DNA from: Zingiber officinale
Taxonomy: Eukaryota; Streptophyta; Magnoliopsida; Zingiberales; Zingiberaceae
Assembly: GCF_018446385.1 (NCBI RefSeq)
Contig: NC_055990.1
Coordinates: 134,366,996 to 134,430,995, forward strand
Length of the DNA: 64,000 nt
Direction of reading: 5' to 3'
Shown here: positions 32,916-45,564 of the stretch, in pieces
Layout of the letters: every line of letters begins with the position of its first letter
Position numbering within the stretch: the first letter of the stretch is position 1
Position numbers and translations under genes: made by a program
The notes under the pieces: model-generated
What the model saw: the letters and a program-made list of their open reading frames with translations, nothing else
Told to the model about the DNA's origin: nothing
Database searches by the model: none

Positions 32916-33139
32916 CTTATAGTGAAGCAAAGAAAAAAAAAGGGAATTCAACGGCTAGTTCACAGTTGAGTGGAGGACTAGTATCGGATTTTTGTAGCTT
33001 TAGCTATTATGTAGAAGAAAAGTATGAAGGAAACAACTCAGATCTTCCTGTTTATACATTTGATGCTATTCAAATTGCGACAGACTATTTTTGTGAGTCA
33101 AATAAGCTCGGAGAGGATGGCTTTGACTACATTTATAAG
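32916..33139 (+). pseudogene. Receptor kinase juxtamembrane and P-loop exon
   Basis: Reads SEAKKKKGNSTASSQLSG…SDLPVYTFDAIQIATDYFCE, then SNKLGEDGFDYIYK, and ends at an intact donor (AAG|GTGAAA, phase 0). The pattern DLPxxTFxxIxxAT…NKLGEGGFGxVYK is the start of the kinase domain in S-domain and DUF26 receptor kinases. Here the glycine loop is G-E-D-G-F-D: two of its three key glycines are aspartate, so ATP binding is expected to be poor or lost. Confidence 0.85.
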
Positions 33140-33152
33140 GTGAAATTTAAAC

Positions 33153-33967
33153 TGATCCTGTCCGAGCGTTGAGTCGACGGACGCTGGAGACGTGGCACGT
33201 TCCGCTGTCTCCGACTGGTGATGTAGCTCTCTGACGATCCTGTAAAGAAGCCGAGCCGGGAGGAGTTTCCCGGCAACGACCCTCCGACGCTCAAGTCAAG
33301 CAACGAACGAGGCAGAGTAACATAGCTACAGTAAATAGTTGCGCATACCTTCGTCGACGTCTGGGGTCTTTATATAGGACCCCGGGGAAGCGCGGGCACG
33401 TTTCCTGACGTGTGCACGCTTCCCCAAACATACCTTAACAAGCCTGTGTCAGAAAAGTACTTCTGGCGCCATTCTGCAATCGTCCGAGTATATCCCGGAT
33501 GTGACGGTGGAAGCTTTCATCGTACGATTCTGTATACGGCTCGGCCGCCAACTCTGCTGCTTGTCGGCAGAGGTGTCTCGAGGATGATGTTATCCCCTGT
33601 CTCCTTTGTCCTCTTGCGCTCCTTGTCTGTTCCAGGGCCGAGCGGATCGACCGCTCGGCGAGCACATTACTCCTGCATCGGTCATATGCTCGGCTGAGAC
33701 TGCTCCTGCCTGTGTTGCCTTGTGCCCCGGTCGAACGGTGAGCCCGCTCGACCATTGAAATCTTTTTACCTTGAGCATCGGAAACCCGACCCCTAGTCAG
33801 GTTGTCTTCCATTCGGTTCGGAGAATTCCCGGCCGGTCGGCCTGCAGGGCACTGTCAGTAGGCCTGCTCCGTCCGGTCGGCCGGTCTCTGGGCTGACTAT
33901 CTTGACCTTTGACCTCCACGTGCCGTTGACCCACTGACGAGGATCCCCTGTCCTTATCACCGGATCA
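33153..33967 (-). repeat. 3' LTR of Tat element
   Basis: Ends TGATCCTGTCC and CACCGGATCA (5-bp TGATC/GATCA inverted termini). The TATA motif is read on the minus strand from an inverted repeat GGGGTC-TTTATATAG-GACCCC (33363-33383). U3 has an inverted repeat CCGAGCG/CGCTCGG at 33638-33658 and further CGGTCGGCC-type motifs. Open frames here are chance products of GC-rich DNA. Confidence 0.93.
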
Positions 33968-33985
33968 CATGTCTCCCCTTCAAGT
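33968..33985 (-). other. Polypurine tract of Tat element
   Basis: The minus strand reads TTGAAGGGGAGACATG directly before the 3' LTR (plus strand CATGTCTCCCCTTCAA). Position and composition fit the plus-strand primer. Confidence 0.8.
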
Positions 33986-34691
33986 CTAGTCGAAAGAGGC
34001 GTCAAGTCCGACTGACTGGACTATCAATTTGGTCGAGCGACATTCACTTCGCCACTCCCGAAAGTGTATTTCCGATCGGCTCTAGGAGGCCCCCTAGGCC
34101 GATCGACGAGTTGATGGCTATGCCTTGTAGTTTTGATCTCCCTCCATTGCTTGTTGCGCTACTGTTCCGGGGGCGGTCGGCGTCGTCGGGTCTCCTCGAA
34201 ATTCATGCCAATCCCCATTAAGCTGCCCACGCGCGGGTAATGGCGCTCATTAAATGCTTGTCCAATCTTTGACCGCCACTTGGCATGTCCGTCGTCATCG
34301 TACGACGGGGGCGTAAGCTTCGATGGGACATACGTCGGTTCAAATCCGACGGTCCGATGTCCTCGCTTCTTTCGATGACCTGGATCGGACGGTTGTGGTG
34401 AACCGAGACCGAGGTTTAAGAAGCGCTGGTTCTGAGCCTCCTTCTATCACTCTTGCCTTTGCGTTTTTGGCGATTCCTTCCGCGACCATCCTCCCAGTGT
34501 CCGCTTGCCTTGGTGCTCCAACAAACTCTCGGCCTTCTCCCTTGCACTTTGCTCCCCTCTCCTATCTCTGCTTTTTTCCGTTTTCTTCTTTTTTGGTGGT
34601 CTTTGCATTCGTTCACTGTAGTTTCAGTCTCCTCCTTCAACCCTTTTGTTTTCCTTTCCTCGGCTCTTCCTTCCCCGCTACTGTTCCGGCG

Positions 34692-36955
34692 ATGGCTAGC
34701 ACTTCGCAGCCTTCTGGTCCTTCTCCTGGCCTATGGTATATGACCATGGTCAGCCGCTTCGACGAAACTGACGCCGGACGCTTCCTTAATGAATTTGAAC
34801 TGCCTTCTGACCATATACTAGTTTTAGCCACCTCTTCCGATCGGCCCTCTAACCCGTCGAACGACACTGTTTGCTTCTTCCGCGACCAATTTGTGGCCGG
34901 TCTGCGCTTCCCTCTACACGCTTTTATCTGGGAAGTTTGTAATTATTTCCGCATCCCGCTCGGCCAACTTGTCCCTAACTCTTTTAGATTGTTGTGCGGC
35001 GTAGTAATCCTCTTCAAATTGCACGGCATTCCCTTAGTCCCCAGAATTTTCCATTACTTTTACTACCCAAAACAGTCCGAGTGGGGTACTTTTCTTTTCC
35101 AATCGCGGATCGGCCTCGTCTTCTTCGATAAGATGCTGACCTCGAACAAGCACTGGAAGGAAAATTATTATTACCTTCGTTTTCCCGAGCTGCCCTCATT
35201 TCGCACCAAGTAGCAAACCACCGTGCCAGATCCGCCTAACCTCGGCAAATACAAGAACCAGTCGGAGTATCTTCATGCGGCTAATCTACTGGCCGGCCAG
35301 AGGTTCAATATCGATAAACTACTTCACGAGGAGGTGTTGTATGTATTTGGCTTGAGCCCGATCCGCACAAAGCTTCCGAGCAGTTTGGGTAAGCACTCTC
35401 CTTGTCCTTTTTCCTTTTGGTCTAACTGATTTATTCTTCTGTTATGCAGCTGACATCATGTGGTGATCCAAGGTTGTCGATCGGCTGAAGTTGAAGGCCG
35501 CTGAGATTGAGGCGGTGGCAGCTAAGGAGATGGCTGATCGAGGCATTGCACCGGTCGGCTCGCATGAGGACGAAAGTGAAGGGACTCCAACTGAGGCCCG
35601 AGAGTCTGCCGCTCAAGGTACCGCCACTGGAGCAACTGGGGATGCTATCTCTTCGGCCGATCAGCAGCCCACATCAGAGGACACGGAGCGATCGGCCGAC
35701 GATACCCCACTGATAACTCGCAAACATCGTCGGACCGCCATTGAGCCCGTTGAGCCGATGATTGGGCCAGTCGACGCCCCCCCAGAGGCAATCGACCCGC
35801 TACCTACCGGACATGAGACCATTTCTTCTGATCAGACCCCCTCCCAGCTCGGCCAGCCAGCAGCCTCGACTGGAGCACCACCTGTTAGTTCTGCGCCCCG
35901 GGTCCGCCTTCGGCTCAAGCGCTCGGACATTACTTCTGCATCGATCGGCGAGTCTTCCAGCCGAGCCGTTTCTACCCAATCAGATCCGAGCGGCCGCCGA
36001 ATGATCAAGTTCGTCCTCCGTCTCCCCACCGAGGAGTTCCTTTTGGCGGCGGACCAGCCTGCCGCTCCCGAGCACCAAGTTACTATCCGGGGGCTGCTCG
36101 CCCAGATGTGGGAAGATGCGAGGGCTCGAGTGGCCCTGATGACTCCCGGTCAGCTGGCGGACAGCCATATGCAGCAAGCTACCAGGGTATGTTTCCTAAT
36201 TCGCTATTATGACGACTTCACCAGGTTCCTGACATTATCCCATTCGAACGTAGCAATGGGTGGAGAACATAGCGGTCAGCAATCGTCTGGCCGAACTAGA
36301 GGAGGAGTTGAAGAAGCTCCAAATTTCTGGTGAGGCGCCGATTGAGGGGCCCTCGTACGCCACGCTCAAGTCAGAGCTGGCCAAAATAGAAAAACTGCTA
36401 GCGGCCGAGCAGCACAAATCTTCCGGCCTGGAAACTAGGATGGCTGGACTTGAAAACCAAGTCAAGTCCCACGACCACCAGATCACTGTGGCCACTAACA
36501 TAAAAAATAGGGTCGTTGCTGATCTCGACGCAATGAAGGTGCAGGTTCGGGCGTTGGAGCAGCGCGTGACGGAATTGACCGACCTGCTATCTGCTGAGAA
36601 AGATAGCCGATCTGCCACTGAAGCTAAACTGCAGGCGGATAAGGAAGAGCTCCAAGGGGCTCTCGACGCTTCCTGAGCGGCGCTAAAGGAATACCAAGAT
36701 GGAGAACCTGACCGCTTCAAAGTGATGAGACAGAACTACCTTCGATCGGATGCCTTTGGTGAAAAGTTTAGCGATCGGTTGGTTCTGTCCTTCGAAGAGG
36801 CTATCCGGGCGACCACTGTTTACTTGAAGGCCAAGGGCCATCTCTCCGAGGATATCCCCCCCCCCCCCCCCCCCCCCCCCCCGGAGACATGGCCGGCCTG
36901 CAAGATGTCGTTCCGGAGCCCATCTTCGAGCCACTGGAGTGAGGAGCGTTTATGA
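34692..36955 (+). pseudogene. Antisense extra gene of Tat element (gypsy-type transposon protein)
   Basis: Three exons read opposite to gag-pol: 34692-35388 (donor GGTAAGC), 35450-36186 (acceptor TATGCAG, donor GTATGT) and 36254-36955 (acceptor ACGTAG). Exon 1 starts MASTSQPSGPSPGLWYMTMV and carries FALHAFIWEV-like hydrophobic and FYYPKQSEWG-type segments typical of the plant 'putative gypsy type transposon' domain (LRFPLHAFIWEVCNYFRIPL, FRLLCGVVILFKLHGIP). Exon 2 is acidic and Pro/Ser-rich with RLRLKRSD. Exon 3 is coiled coil (LAELEEELKKLQIS, LEQRVTELTDLLSAEKD) ending in a polyproline run. In-frame stops lie at 35211, near 35463 and at 36674. Such antisense genes are known from Tat/Retand elements; their function is unknown. 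Confidence 0.8.
36858..36882. repeat. Poly-C tract
   Basis: About 25 consecutive C residues inside the last exon of the antisense gene, read as polyproline on the plus strand. Length may be affected by sequencing or assembly. Confidence 0.9.
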
Positions 36956-37308
36956 TTTTCTTGTAATGTTTTTTGTACCTCTTCCGATCGGCTCTAAGGG
37001 CCGGACTTTTAATGGATACCTGCTGTCTTGTTATTAGCTTTGTCAATACTTGTGTCCTCCGCTCAGACCCCAAAATACAATCGTTCAAGTCTCCTCCCTC
37101 TTTCTTTTCGTTAATCATTTCTCGTCATGCCCGCCCTTCTCAAGGAATTTTTAGCGAAGTTTTCTGTATAATTATGCCGCTCGGCTGCGTGTCTATACTT
37201 TTTTAAATGGAATCCCCGCTAGATGCTCATGAAGTATCTTTAATAACTTGGTCGATCGGCCTATCGACTCACGAGTCGACCCTTTTATTATCTTTGTCCG
37301 GCCGGAGG

Positions 37309-37600
37309 TTTTAACGTCGGAGCTCGACGGTCTTCAAGCCGGGGGGTTTATAGTCGCCGGTCTGACTCTAGAGTTTAACGTCGCCGCTCGACGGTCTTCA
37401 AGCCGAGGGGTTTATAGTCGCCGGTCCGACTCTAGAGTTTAACGTCGCCGCTCGACGGTCTTCAAGCCGAGGGGTTTAAAGTCGCCGGTCCGACTCTAGA
37501 GTTTAACGTCGTCGTTCGACGGTCTTCAAGCCGGGGGATTTATAGTCGCCGGTCCGACTCTAGGGTTTAACGTCGGAGCTCGACGGTCTTCAATGATGAG
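37309..37600. repeat. 64-bp tandem repeat in Tat 3' region
   Basis: Units begin GTTTAACGTCG at 37373, 37437, 37501 and 37565, with a first copy from 37309: four full copies and a partial fifth. Each holds CTCGACGGTCTTCAAGCC and TAGTCGCCGGTCCGACTC. The spacing is exactly 64 bp with few mismatches. It lies between the end of integrase and the antisense gene, the hypervariable 3' region where Tat elements often carry tandem arrays. Confidence 0.92.
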
Positions 37601-37777
37601 CTTATGGCTCGGATAATATACTCCCAGCCGAATGGCTCGGGGTCTTTGCCATTGAGCATTATGTTGCTACTCGCTTGGTGCGCCCAAATCATGCCTTTGT
37701 TCTTATAGCTTTCATTCCTGCAACCAAATAATACATCCGAACAGAATATTTCAAAGTATATTACATCAGCGCACCTT

Positions 37778-40700
37778 TCATCCAGCCCGATAGGGCTGGA
37801 GGTGGTTTGCGCTCCACGGCCTCTCTAGCCTTCGCCCATCCTCATCTTCCAAGTAATAAGCTCCCGATCGGAGCTTCTTGATGACTTTGAACGGTCCTGC
37901 CCAGGGAGCCTCCAACTTGCCCACGTCCCCGACCGGCTTGACTTTCTTCCAGACCAAGTCGCCCACCTGGAATGTTCGAGGAACCACGCGACGGTTGTAG
38001 TTCTGCTTCATTCTCTGCCTGTAGGCCATCAGCCGGACGGACGCTTTGGCTCGCTCCTCATCGATCAAGTCCAATTCCAGCTGCCTCCGCTCGGCATTAT
38101 CTTCATCGTAGTTCTGGATCCGGGTGGACTCTACGCTGACTTCGACTGGGACGACCGCCTTGCCTCCATATACTAGGTGGAACGGGGTGACTCTCGTTCC
38201 CTCCTTAGGGGTCGTGCGGATGGCCCATAAGACTCCCGGCAGCTCGTCCACCCAGCTTCCTCCCATGTGGTCGAGCCGAGCTTGAAGAATTCGGAGTATC
38301 TCCCGGTTGGCTACTTCGGCTTGACCATTACTTTGGGGATACGCCACGGACGTGAAGTGCTGCTCGATGCCATATCCCTTGCACCATTCTTCGAGTTGAT
38401 TTCCGACGAACTGTCGCCCATTGTCCGACACGAGCCGACGCGGAATGCCGAACTGACAGATGATATTTTGCCAGATGAATTTCTTGACCATGTGCTCGGC
38501 TATCTTGGCCAATGGCTCAGCCTCCACCCACTTGGACAAATAATCTACTGCCACCAATAGAAACTTCCTTTGTCCGGTCGCCATAGGGAAGTGTCCTACG
38601 ATGTCCATGCCCGACTGGTCGAACGGGCAAGACACTATGGACGTTTTCATTTCTTCCGTCGGCTTATGTGAGAAGTTGTGGTACTTCTGATAGGAAAGAC
38701 ACATTGCGACGGTCCGAGCGGCGTCCTCATGTAGCTTTGGCCAGAAGTATCCGGCCAGCAGAATCTTTCTAGCCAAAGATCGACCGCTCGGATGACCTCC
38801 GCAAGATCCTTGGTGTACCTCCTGGAGAATGTACTCTGCACCTTCTGAGCTGACGCATTTTAGCAGGGGTCGGGAGAAAGCTTCTTGTAAAGCTGATCTC
38901 CGATGAGAGTGAACCGGTCGGCCCTTCTCCTTAGTAGCTGAGCTTCCTCCCGATCGGACGGTGAGGCCCCTGAGCGTAGAAACTCCATGATGGCCGTTCT
39001 CCAATCGCTCGGGAATGTGAGGACTTCCATCCGGTCTATATGCGCTACCAAGGATACTTGCTCGATTGGCTGCTGGATGACGACCGACGATATCGAGCTT
39101 GCGAGCTTGGCTAATTCGTCTGCCGCTTGGTTCTCCGCTCGGGGTATCTTCTGGATCACTACCTCGGTGAAGCCGGTCTTGAGTTTCTCAAAAGCCTCTG
39201 CATACAATCTGAGTCTTGCATTGTTTATCTCAAAAGCGCCCGTGAGTTGCTGAGCGGTGAGCTGGGAATCCGAGTGGATCATGACCCGATTGGCTCCAAC
39301 ATGCCTTGCGGCTTGCAATCCGGCTATGAGGGCTTCGTATTTCGCTTCGTTATTGGTTGCCCGGTAATCTAGCCGGATGGATAGCTGCATTCGCTCTCCC
39401 TGAGGCGACAGTAGCATGATCCCGATTCTGCTTCCGAGCCGAGTGGACGATCCGTCCACATATATTTTCCATGTAGCTTCGGGCTCAGGCTTTTGTATTT
39501 CGGTCACGAAATCTGCCAAGGACTGCGCTTTGATCGCCGAGCGGGGTTGATATTGGATGTCGAATTCTCTAAGTTCTGTTGTCCACTTGATCAGCCGTCC
39601 GGATGCTTCAGGGTTCAGTAGTACCCTTGCGAGCGGGCTATTCGTCATCATAATAATTGTGTGCGCTAGAAAGTAAGGGTGCAACCTCCGAGCTGCAAGA
39701 ACCAAGGCGAAAGCCAACTTCTCGAGACCAGTGTAGCGAGACTCAGCATCCTTTAAGATATGTCTTAAAAAGTATATTGGCTGCTCCTCGCCGCTCGGCC
39801 TCACTAATGCTGAGCCCACAACATGCTCAGTTGATGATAAATAAATGCGAAGCGGCTCACCTACGGCTGGTTTTGCCAGCACGGGTAAAGAATTCAGGTA
39901 AGTCTTTAATTCCTCGAACGCCCGATCGCACTCCTCGTCCCATTGAAACTTGGTGGCTTTACGGAGTATCTTGAAAAATGGCAAGCTCCGGTCGGCAGTC
40001 TTATAGATGAACCTTGACAGCGTCGTTATCCGACTGGTGAGACGCTGCACTTCTCGGAGATTTCTGGGAGGCGGCATGTCCTGCAGCGCCTTTATCTTGC
40101 TGGGGTTCGCCTCTATGCCCTGCTCAGTCACAATGTAACCCAAGAAGCACCTGCCTCTTGCTCTGAACAGGCACTTCTGAGGGTTAAGTTTGACGCCATA
40201 CCTTCTCAATGTTTGGAAAGTCTCCTCCATGTCCGCGTAGAGATCGGCCGCCCGAAAGGATTTGATAAGTATGTCGTCCACGTACACTTCCAAATTGCAT
40301 CTGATCTGCTCTCTGAAGACCTTGTTCATCAGACGCTGGTAGGTGGCTCCTGCGTTCTTCAATCCGAACGGCATTACATTGTAGCAGTAAGTGCCGTCCG
40401 CCGTGACAAAGCTGACCTTCTCTTGGTCCTCTCAGGCGAGCGACATTTGATGGTAGCCTTGGTATGCATCCAACATGCATATCAGCTCGCACCCCACCGT
40501 GGAGTCCACCAGCTGATCGATCCGGGGAAGAGGGTAGAAGTCCTTCGGGCACGCCTTGTTCAAGTCCCGGAAGTCGATGCAGACTCTCCACTTGTTGCCC
40601 GGCTTGGAGACCAGGACCACGTTTGCAAGCCAACTCGGGAATTGTACTTCCCTTATGTGGCCGGCCTCCAGAAGCTTTTCTATCTCCACACGGATTATTA

Positions 40701-41175
40701 CATTCTACTCCACGCTGAAGTCCCTCTTCCTTTGCTTCACCGGACGAGCGTCTGGCCGGACATGAAGTTCATGTTGTGCTATACTTGGCGAGACCCCCGA
40801 CAGCTCATGGGTCAACCAGGCGAAGACGTCGCAGTTCCGTTGGAGGCATTTGATCACCTTTTCCTTCTGCCTCTCCTCCAGATCGGATGCTATGAAGGTG
40901 GTGGTCTCTGGTCGGGATGGGTCAATCTGTACCTCCTCTTTTTCTTCATAAACTAAAGAAGGTGGCTTTTCAGTAATAGCATGTACCTCGACACACGGCA
41001 CTTTCCGAGCGGACTTGGATTCGGCTCGGACCATCTCCACGTAGCATCTTCGAGCGGCCAACTGGTCTCCCCGCACCTCCCCTACTTGATCCTCCACCGA
41101 GAATTTAATCTTCTGGCAGAAGGTAGAGACGACCGCCCAGAACTCGTTGAGAGCTGGTCGCCCCAGGATGACGTT
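37778..41175 (-). pseudogene. Tat Pol: RT, RNase H, archaeal RNase H, integrase
   Basis: Continues from the protease. RT includes KWRVCIDFRDLNKACPKDFY and VMPFGLKNAGATYQRLMNKVF, with YVDDILIKS as catalytic box. The RT-linked RNase H follows, then a second RNase H (IYVDGSSTRLGS, TNNEAKYEALIAGL, IHSDSQL, AADELAKLAS). Integrase has HxxxH…CxxC-like YQKYHNF, then DQSGMDIVGHF, VSDNGRQFVG and YPQSNGQAEVANREI, and a C-terminal GDLVWKKV. Stops lie near 41173, 40709 and 40433. A one-base deletion near 38882 shifts the frame between the second RNase H and integrase (LYKK then AFSRPL). Otherwise it is well conserved. Confidence 0.92.
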
Positions 41176-42969
41176 TTATGCAGAAGGAGCATCCACCACG
41201 ATGAAGGTGGTGGTCCTTGTCCTTTTGAGCGGCTCCTCGCCCAACGAGATAGCCAGCCGGACTTGACCGACCGGCAGGACTTCGTTTCCCGTGAATCCAT
41301 AGAGGGGGGTCGTCATTGGCAGTAGCTCGGCTCGGTCAATTTGTAATTGGTCGAAGGCCTTCTTGAAGATTATGTTGACCGAGCTGCCTATGTCAATGAA
41401 AATGCGGTGAATAGTATAATTGGCTATTACCACTCGGATGATCAGGGCGTCATCGTGAGGGACTTCCACTCCTTGAAGGTCCCTGGGCCCGAAGCTGATC
41501 TCGGGTCCGCTCGCCCTTTCCTGGCTGCAGTCGACGGCGTGGATCCTCAACTGCCTTGCATGCGCCTTCCTGGCTCTATTCGAATCTCCGCCGGTCGGAC
41601 CACCAGCGATGATGTTGATCTCTCCCCGAGATGTGTTGCCCCTGTTCTCCTCCTCCCGAGCGGAAGGTCGAGGTTGTTCATTTGATGCTCGGTGGTGGGC
41701 TTCGTGTTGCTGACGGTGATGTCGCTCAGGGGATCGCCTTTCTGTCCTTTGCATGGGGCTCCGTTGTCGATGTTGCCGATCTGGTGAAGGCGATCGACGG
41801 CGGTAACCCATTGGTGCGGGATGAGCGATCTGGGGGAGGCTCCGACAGTCGCGGGTATTGTGAGTGGCCGACTGATGGAGTGAACAAAACATTGGGGTCA
41901 ATACCTTCCCCTTGTGCTTGGGCCGATCAGCCGCGACTTGTTGGACGGCGTGCGGCCGAGTATGCTGATGAGGACGGGCGGCTTCAGCTAGCGGTCCTCT
42001 GGGTGGCTGGCGACTGATGGGTTGCTTCCGCTCGGCGGGCGCTGGTTGGTCGCTCTGGGCTTCTTTCCTTCTTGCCGCCTGGGCCTCCTCCACATTGATG
42101 TATTCGTTGGCTTTATACAACATGTGGTCGTAGTCCCGAGGCGGCTTCCGGATGAGCGATCGGAAGAAGTCACCGTCCACGAGCCCTTGCGTGAACGCGT
42201 TCACCACTGTTTCCGAGGTGACCGTTGGAATGTCCATGGCCACCTGGTTGAAGCATTGAATGTACGCTCGGAGCGGCTCCCTCGCGCCTTGCTTGACGGC
42301 AAACAAGCTGACGCTTGTCTTCTGGTGGCGCCTACTACTAGCAAAATGATGGAGGAACGCCGTTCAGAATTCCTTGAAACTGGTGATTGAGCCGTCCGGC
42401 AGTCTCCGAAACCACCGATGCGCCGATCCCGAAAGCGTTGTGAGGAACACTCGGCATTTTACACCATCTGTGTACTGATGCAGAGTGGCGGTACTGTCGA
42501 ATTTACCTAGGTGGTCGTCTGGGTCGGTTGTCCCGTTGTACTCTCCGATCGCAGGGGGCACATAATGCCTCGGCAGTGGATCGCGAAGAATGACATCTGA
42601 GAACTGCTGGTTGATTCGCTCGGGCGACGTGTCTGATCGAGGCGCCTCGTCTGATGAGGACCCCTTGTCTTGATTGGCTTGCACCACCTGCGAGGGCGTC
42701 TGGAACAGAGCCCGATGAAAAGGTATTGGGGCGGGCGGCGCACCCATCTGTGTGTCGGTCGGCCCCTTGTTCTGCCCCCATATTGAGAGCTACTCCTGCC
42801 GGTTTTCGGGTGGCGCTCGGCCCCCCGAAGCTGAGGTTGCTTACTGCACCGCCCGTTCGGCCTGAGCTTTCTGTTGTTGCTCCACTATTTTCGCTGCTCG
42901 CGCTTGGACGAGTGCTTCGAGCTCTTCAGGAGAGAGCATTACCAAAAGTTGACGTCCAGCTTCTTCCAT
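41176..42969 (-). pseudogene. Tat Gag-protease, with stops
   Basis: Starts MEEAGRQLLVMLSPEELEAL at 42969. The gag domain is recognised by PPAIGEYNGTTDPDDHL, LHQYTDGVKCRVFL, HRWFRRLPDGSI and DIPTVTSETVVNAFTQGL. An Arg/Ser/His-rich region follows, then the protease with FIDIGSSVNIIF, where the catalytic D-T-G is D-I-G. In-frame stops lie near 42843, 42796 and 42366. The left element's gag (210-1822) is a diverged relative. Confidence 0.9.
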
Positions 42970-42993
42970 CTTCTTGGCTTGGATTCAGGTGCG

Positions 42994-43012
42994 TTCCCAT
43001 AGACGGCGCCAA
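42994..43012 (-). other. PBS of Tat element
   Basis: The minus strand reads TTGGCGCCGTCTATGGGAA two bases after the 5' LTR. The first nine paired bases (TGGCGCCGT) fit the acceptor end of a plant tRNA ending ACGGCGCCA (tRNA-Asp type); the remainder pairs less well, so the primer is uncertain. Confidence 0.75.
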
Positions 43013-43014
43013 TT

Positions 43015-43830
43015 TGATCTTGTCCGAGCGCTGAGTCGACGGACGCTGGGAACGTGGCACGCTCCGCTGTCTCTGACAGGTGATGTAGCTCTCCGACGAT
43101 CCTGCAAAGAAGCCGAGCCGGGAGGGGTTTCCCGGCGACGACCCTCCGACGCTCAAGTCAGGCAACGAACGAGGCAGAGTAACGTAGCTACAGTAAATAG
43201 TTGCGCATACCTTCGTCGACGTCTGGGGTCTTTATATAGGACCCCGGGGAAGCGCGAGCACGTTTCCCGACGCGTGCACGCTTCCCCAAACATACCTTAA
43301 TAAGCCTGTGTCAGAAAAATACTTCTGGCACCATTCCGCAATCGTCCGAGCATATCCCGGATGTGACGGTAGAAGCTTACACCGTACGATTCTGTGTACG
43401 GCTCGGCCGCCAACTCTGCTGCTTGTCGGCGGCAGGTGTCTTGAGGATGATGTTATCCCCTGTCTCCTTTGTCCTCTTGCGCTCCTTGTCTGTTCCAGGG
43501 TCGAGCGGATCGATCACTCGGCAAGCACATTACTCCTGCATCGGTCATATGCTCGGCTGAGACTGCTCCTGCCTGTGTTGCCTTGTGCCCTGGCCGAACG
43601 GTGAGCCCGCTCGACCATTGAAACCTTTTTACCTTGAGCATCGGAAACCCGACCCCTAGTCAGGTTGTCTTCCATTCGGTTCGGAGAATTCCCGGCTGGT
43701 CGGCCTGCAGGGCACTGTCGGTAGGTCTGCTCCGTCCGGTCGGCCGGTCTCCGGGCTGACTATCTTGACCTTTGACCTCCACGTGTCGTTGACCCGCTGA
43801 CGAGGATCCCCCGTCCTTATCACCAGATCA
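43015..43830 (-). repeat. 5' LTR of Tat element
   Basis: Ends TGATCTTGTCC and CACCAGATCA. It closely matches the 3' LTR, with scattered substitutions and small indels. The TATA inverted repeat lies at 43225-43245. Confidence 0.93.
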
Positions 43831-43902
43831 TAAACCAAAGAACTAATGTATTAAGATGAAATTGTGTCAATTCTAAGAGGAGATTAATTGATGGTGTTGA
43901 AG

Positions 43903-44931
<1,029 letters not shown>

Positions 44932-45074
44932 CAGTTACGTGTCTCCTGAATATGTAATGGAAGGTTTATTCTCAGTGAAATCTGATATTTATAGCTTTGG
45001 AATTCTTATCAGGGAGATCATCAATGGTCAAAGAAATGGTAACTTTCGTCACATGGAGAATAATGCTGGGATAT
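44932..45074 (+). pseudogene. Receptor kinase exon: activation segment and αF
   Basis: Continues [40 protein letters not shown] and MENNAGI, ending at a GTAAGT donor. The SPEY (APE-type) motif and the DxxSFG helix are kept. Confidence 0.85.
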
Positions 45075-45239
45075 GTAAGTTTGTGTACGTAATATTATTG
45101 TCGTTAATATTTTATATGTAAAATTATATGCAATTTTACTACATTATTTATAATTTATTTTCATCTCAAGAAACTATTGTCATTTATTTGGTCAGTGAAT
45201 TAACACTTATTCATCACTAAACATAAAACATAATGTTAC

Positions 45240-45564
45240 AGGCTTGGACGAGGTGGAACGAGGAAAAAATAGCCAAACTAGTGGATCCAATGATTGGGTC
45301 GTCATCCACAATCAACCAAGTAAAGAGATGTGTACATATAGCATTATTGTGTGTTCAAGATTGAGTGAGTGATCGACCTGATATCGATAACATCATTCGC
45401 GGATGATGGATAATGAAACAAGTGTTCTTCCCATTCCAAAACAAGCCACGTTTGTAGTAGAGTTTGTAGTAGAGAGAAGCCCAATTGAGATAAAGTTGAC
45501 AATTAACAAATATGGATCCTTCTCCACTTATGATGTTACCGTTACAGTGCTTACAGGAAGATAG
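45240..45564 (+). pseudogene. Receptor kinase last exon, stops and frameshifts
   Basis: After an ACAG acceptor it reads AWTRWNEEKIAKLVDPMIGS, then QVKRCVHIALLCVQD, then a TGA, then SDRPDIDNII. A degenerate segment follows, and the end matches FVVERSPIEIKLTINKYGSF, STYDVTVTVLTGR before a TAG at 45562-45564. The VERSPIEI…YDVTVT ending is typical of S-domain receptor kinases. At least one nonsense codon and one frameshift are present. Confidence 0.85.

Larger units (their letters stand above)
33148..43835 (-). mobile_element. Tat-clade Gypsy element in a receptor kinase intron
   Basis: Complete 10.7-kb LTR retrotransposon with LTRs at 33153-33967 and 43015-43830 and perfect TAAAC target duplications (33148-33152, 43831-43835). 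Gag-PR-RT-RNaseH-aRNH-INT lie on the minus strand, and an extra gene lies on the plus strand between INT and the 3' LTR. The second, archaeal-type RNase H and the antisense gene are hallmarks of plant Tat/Retand elements. The insertion lies 8 bp inside the intron after the P-loop exon, and the acceptor of the next exon survives. Stops in gag and pol make it non-autonomous. Confidence 0.95.

Noticed and set aside
32822..33172. 116-residue frame as a separate small gene
   Set aside because: Its second half is the receptor-kinase P-loop exon and its end reads into the Tat LTR; the first half has no support.
33410..34005. Several open frames on both strands in the Tat LTR, and equivalents at 43308-43838
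   Set aside because: They lie in a GC-rich LTR, recur only because the LTR is repeated, and match no known domain.
38267..41685. Long plus-strand open frames opposite Tat pol and gag
   Set aside because: Shadow frames of the minus-strand polyprotein, with no domain pattern of their own.
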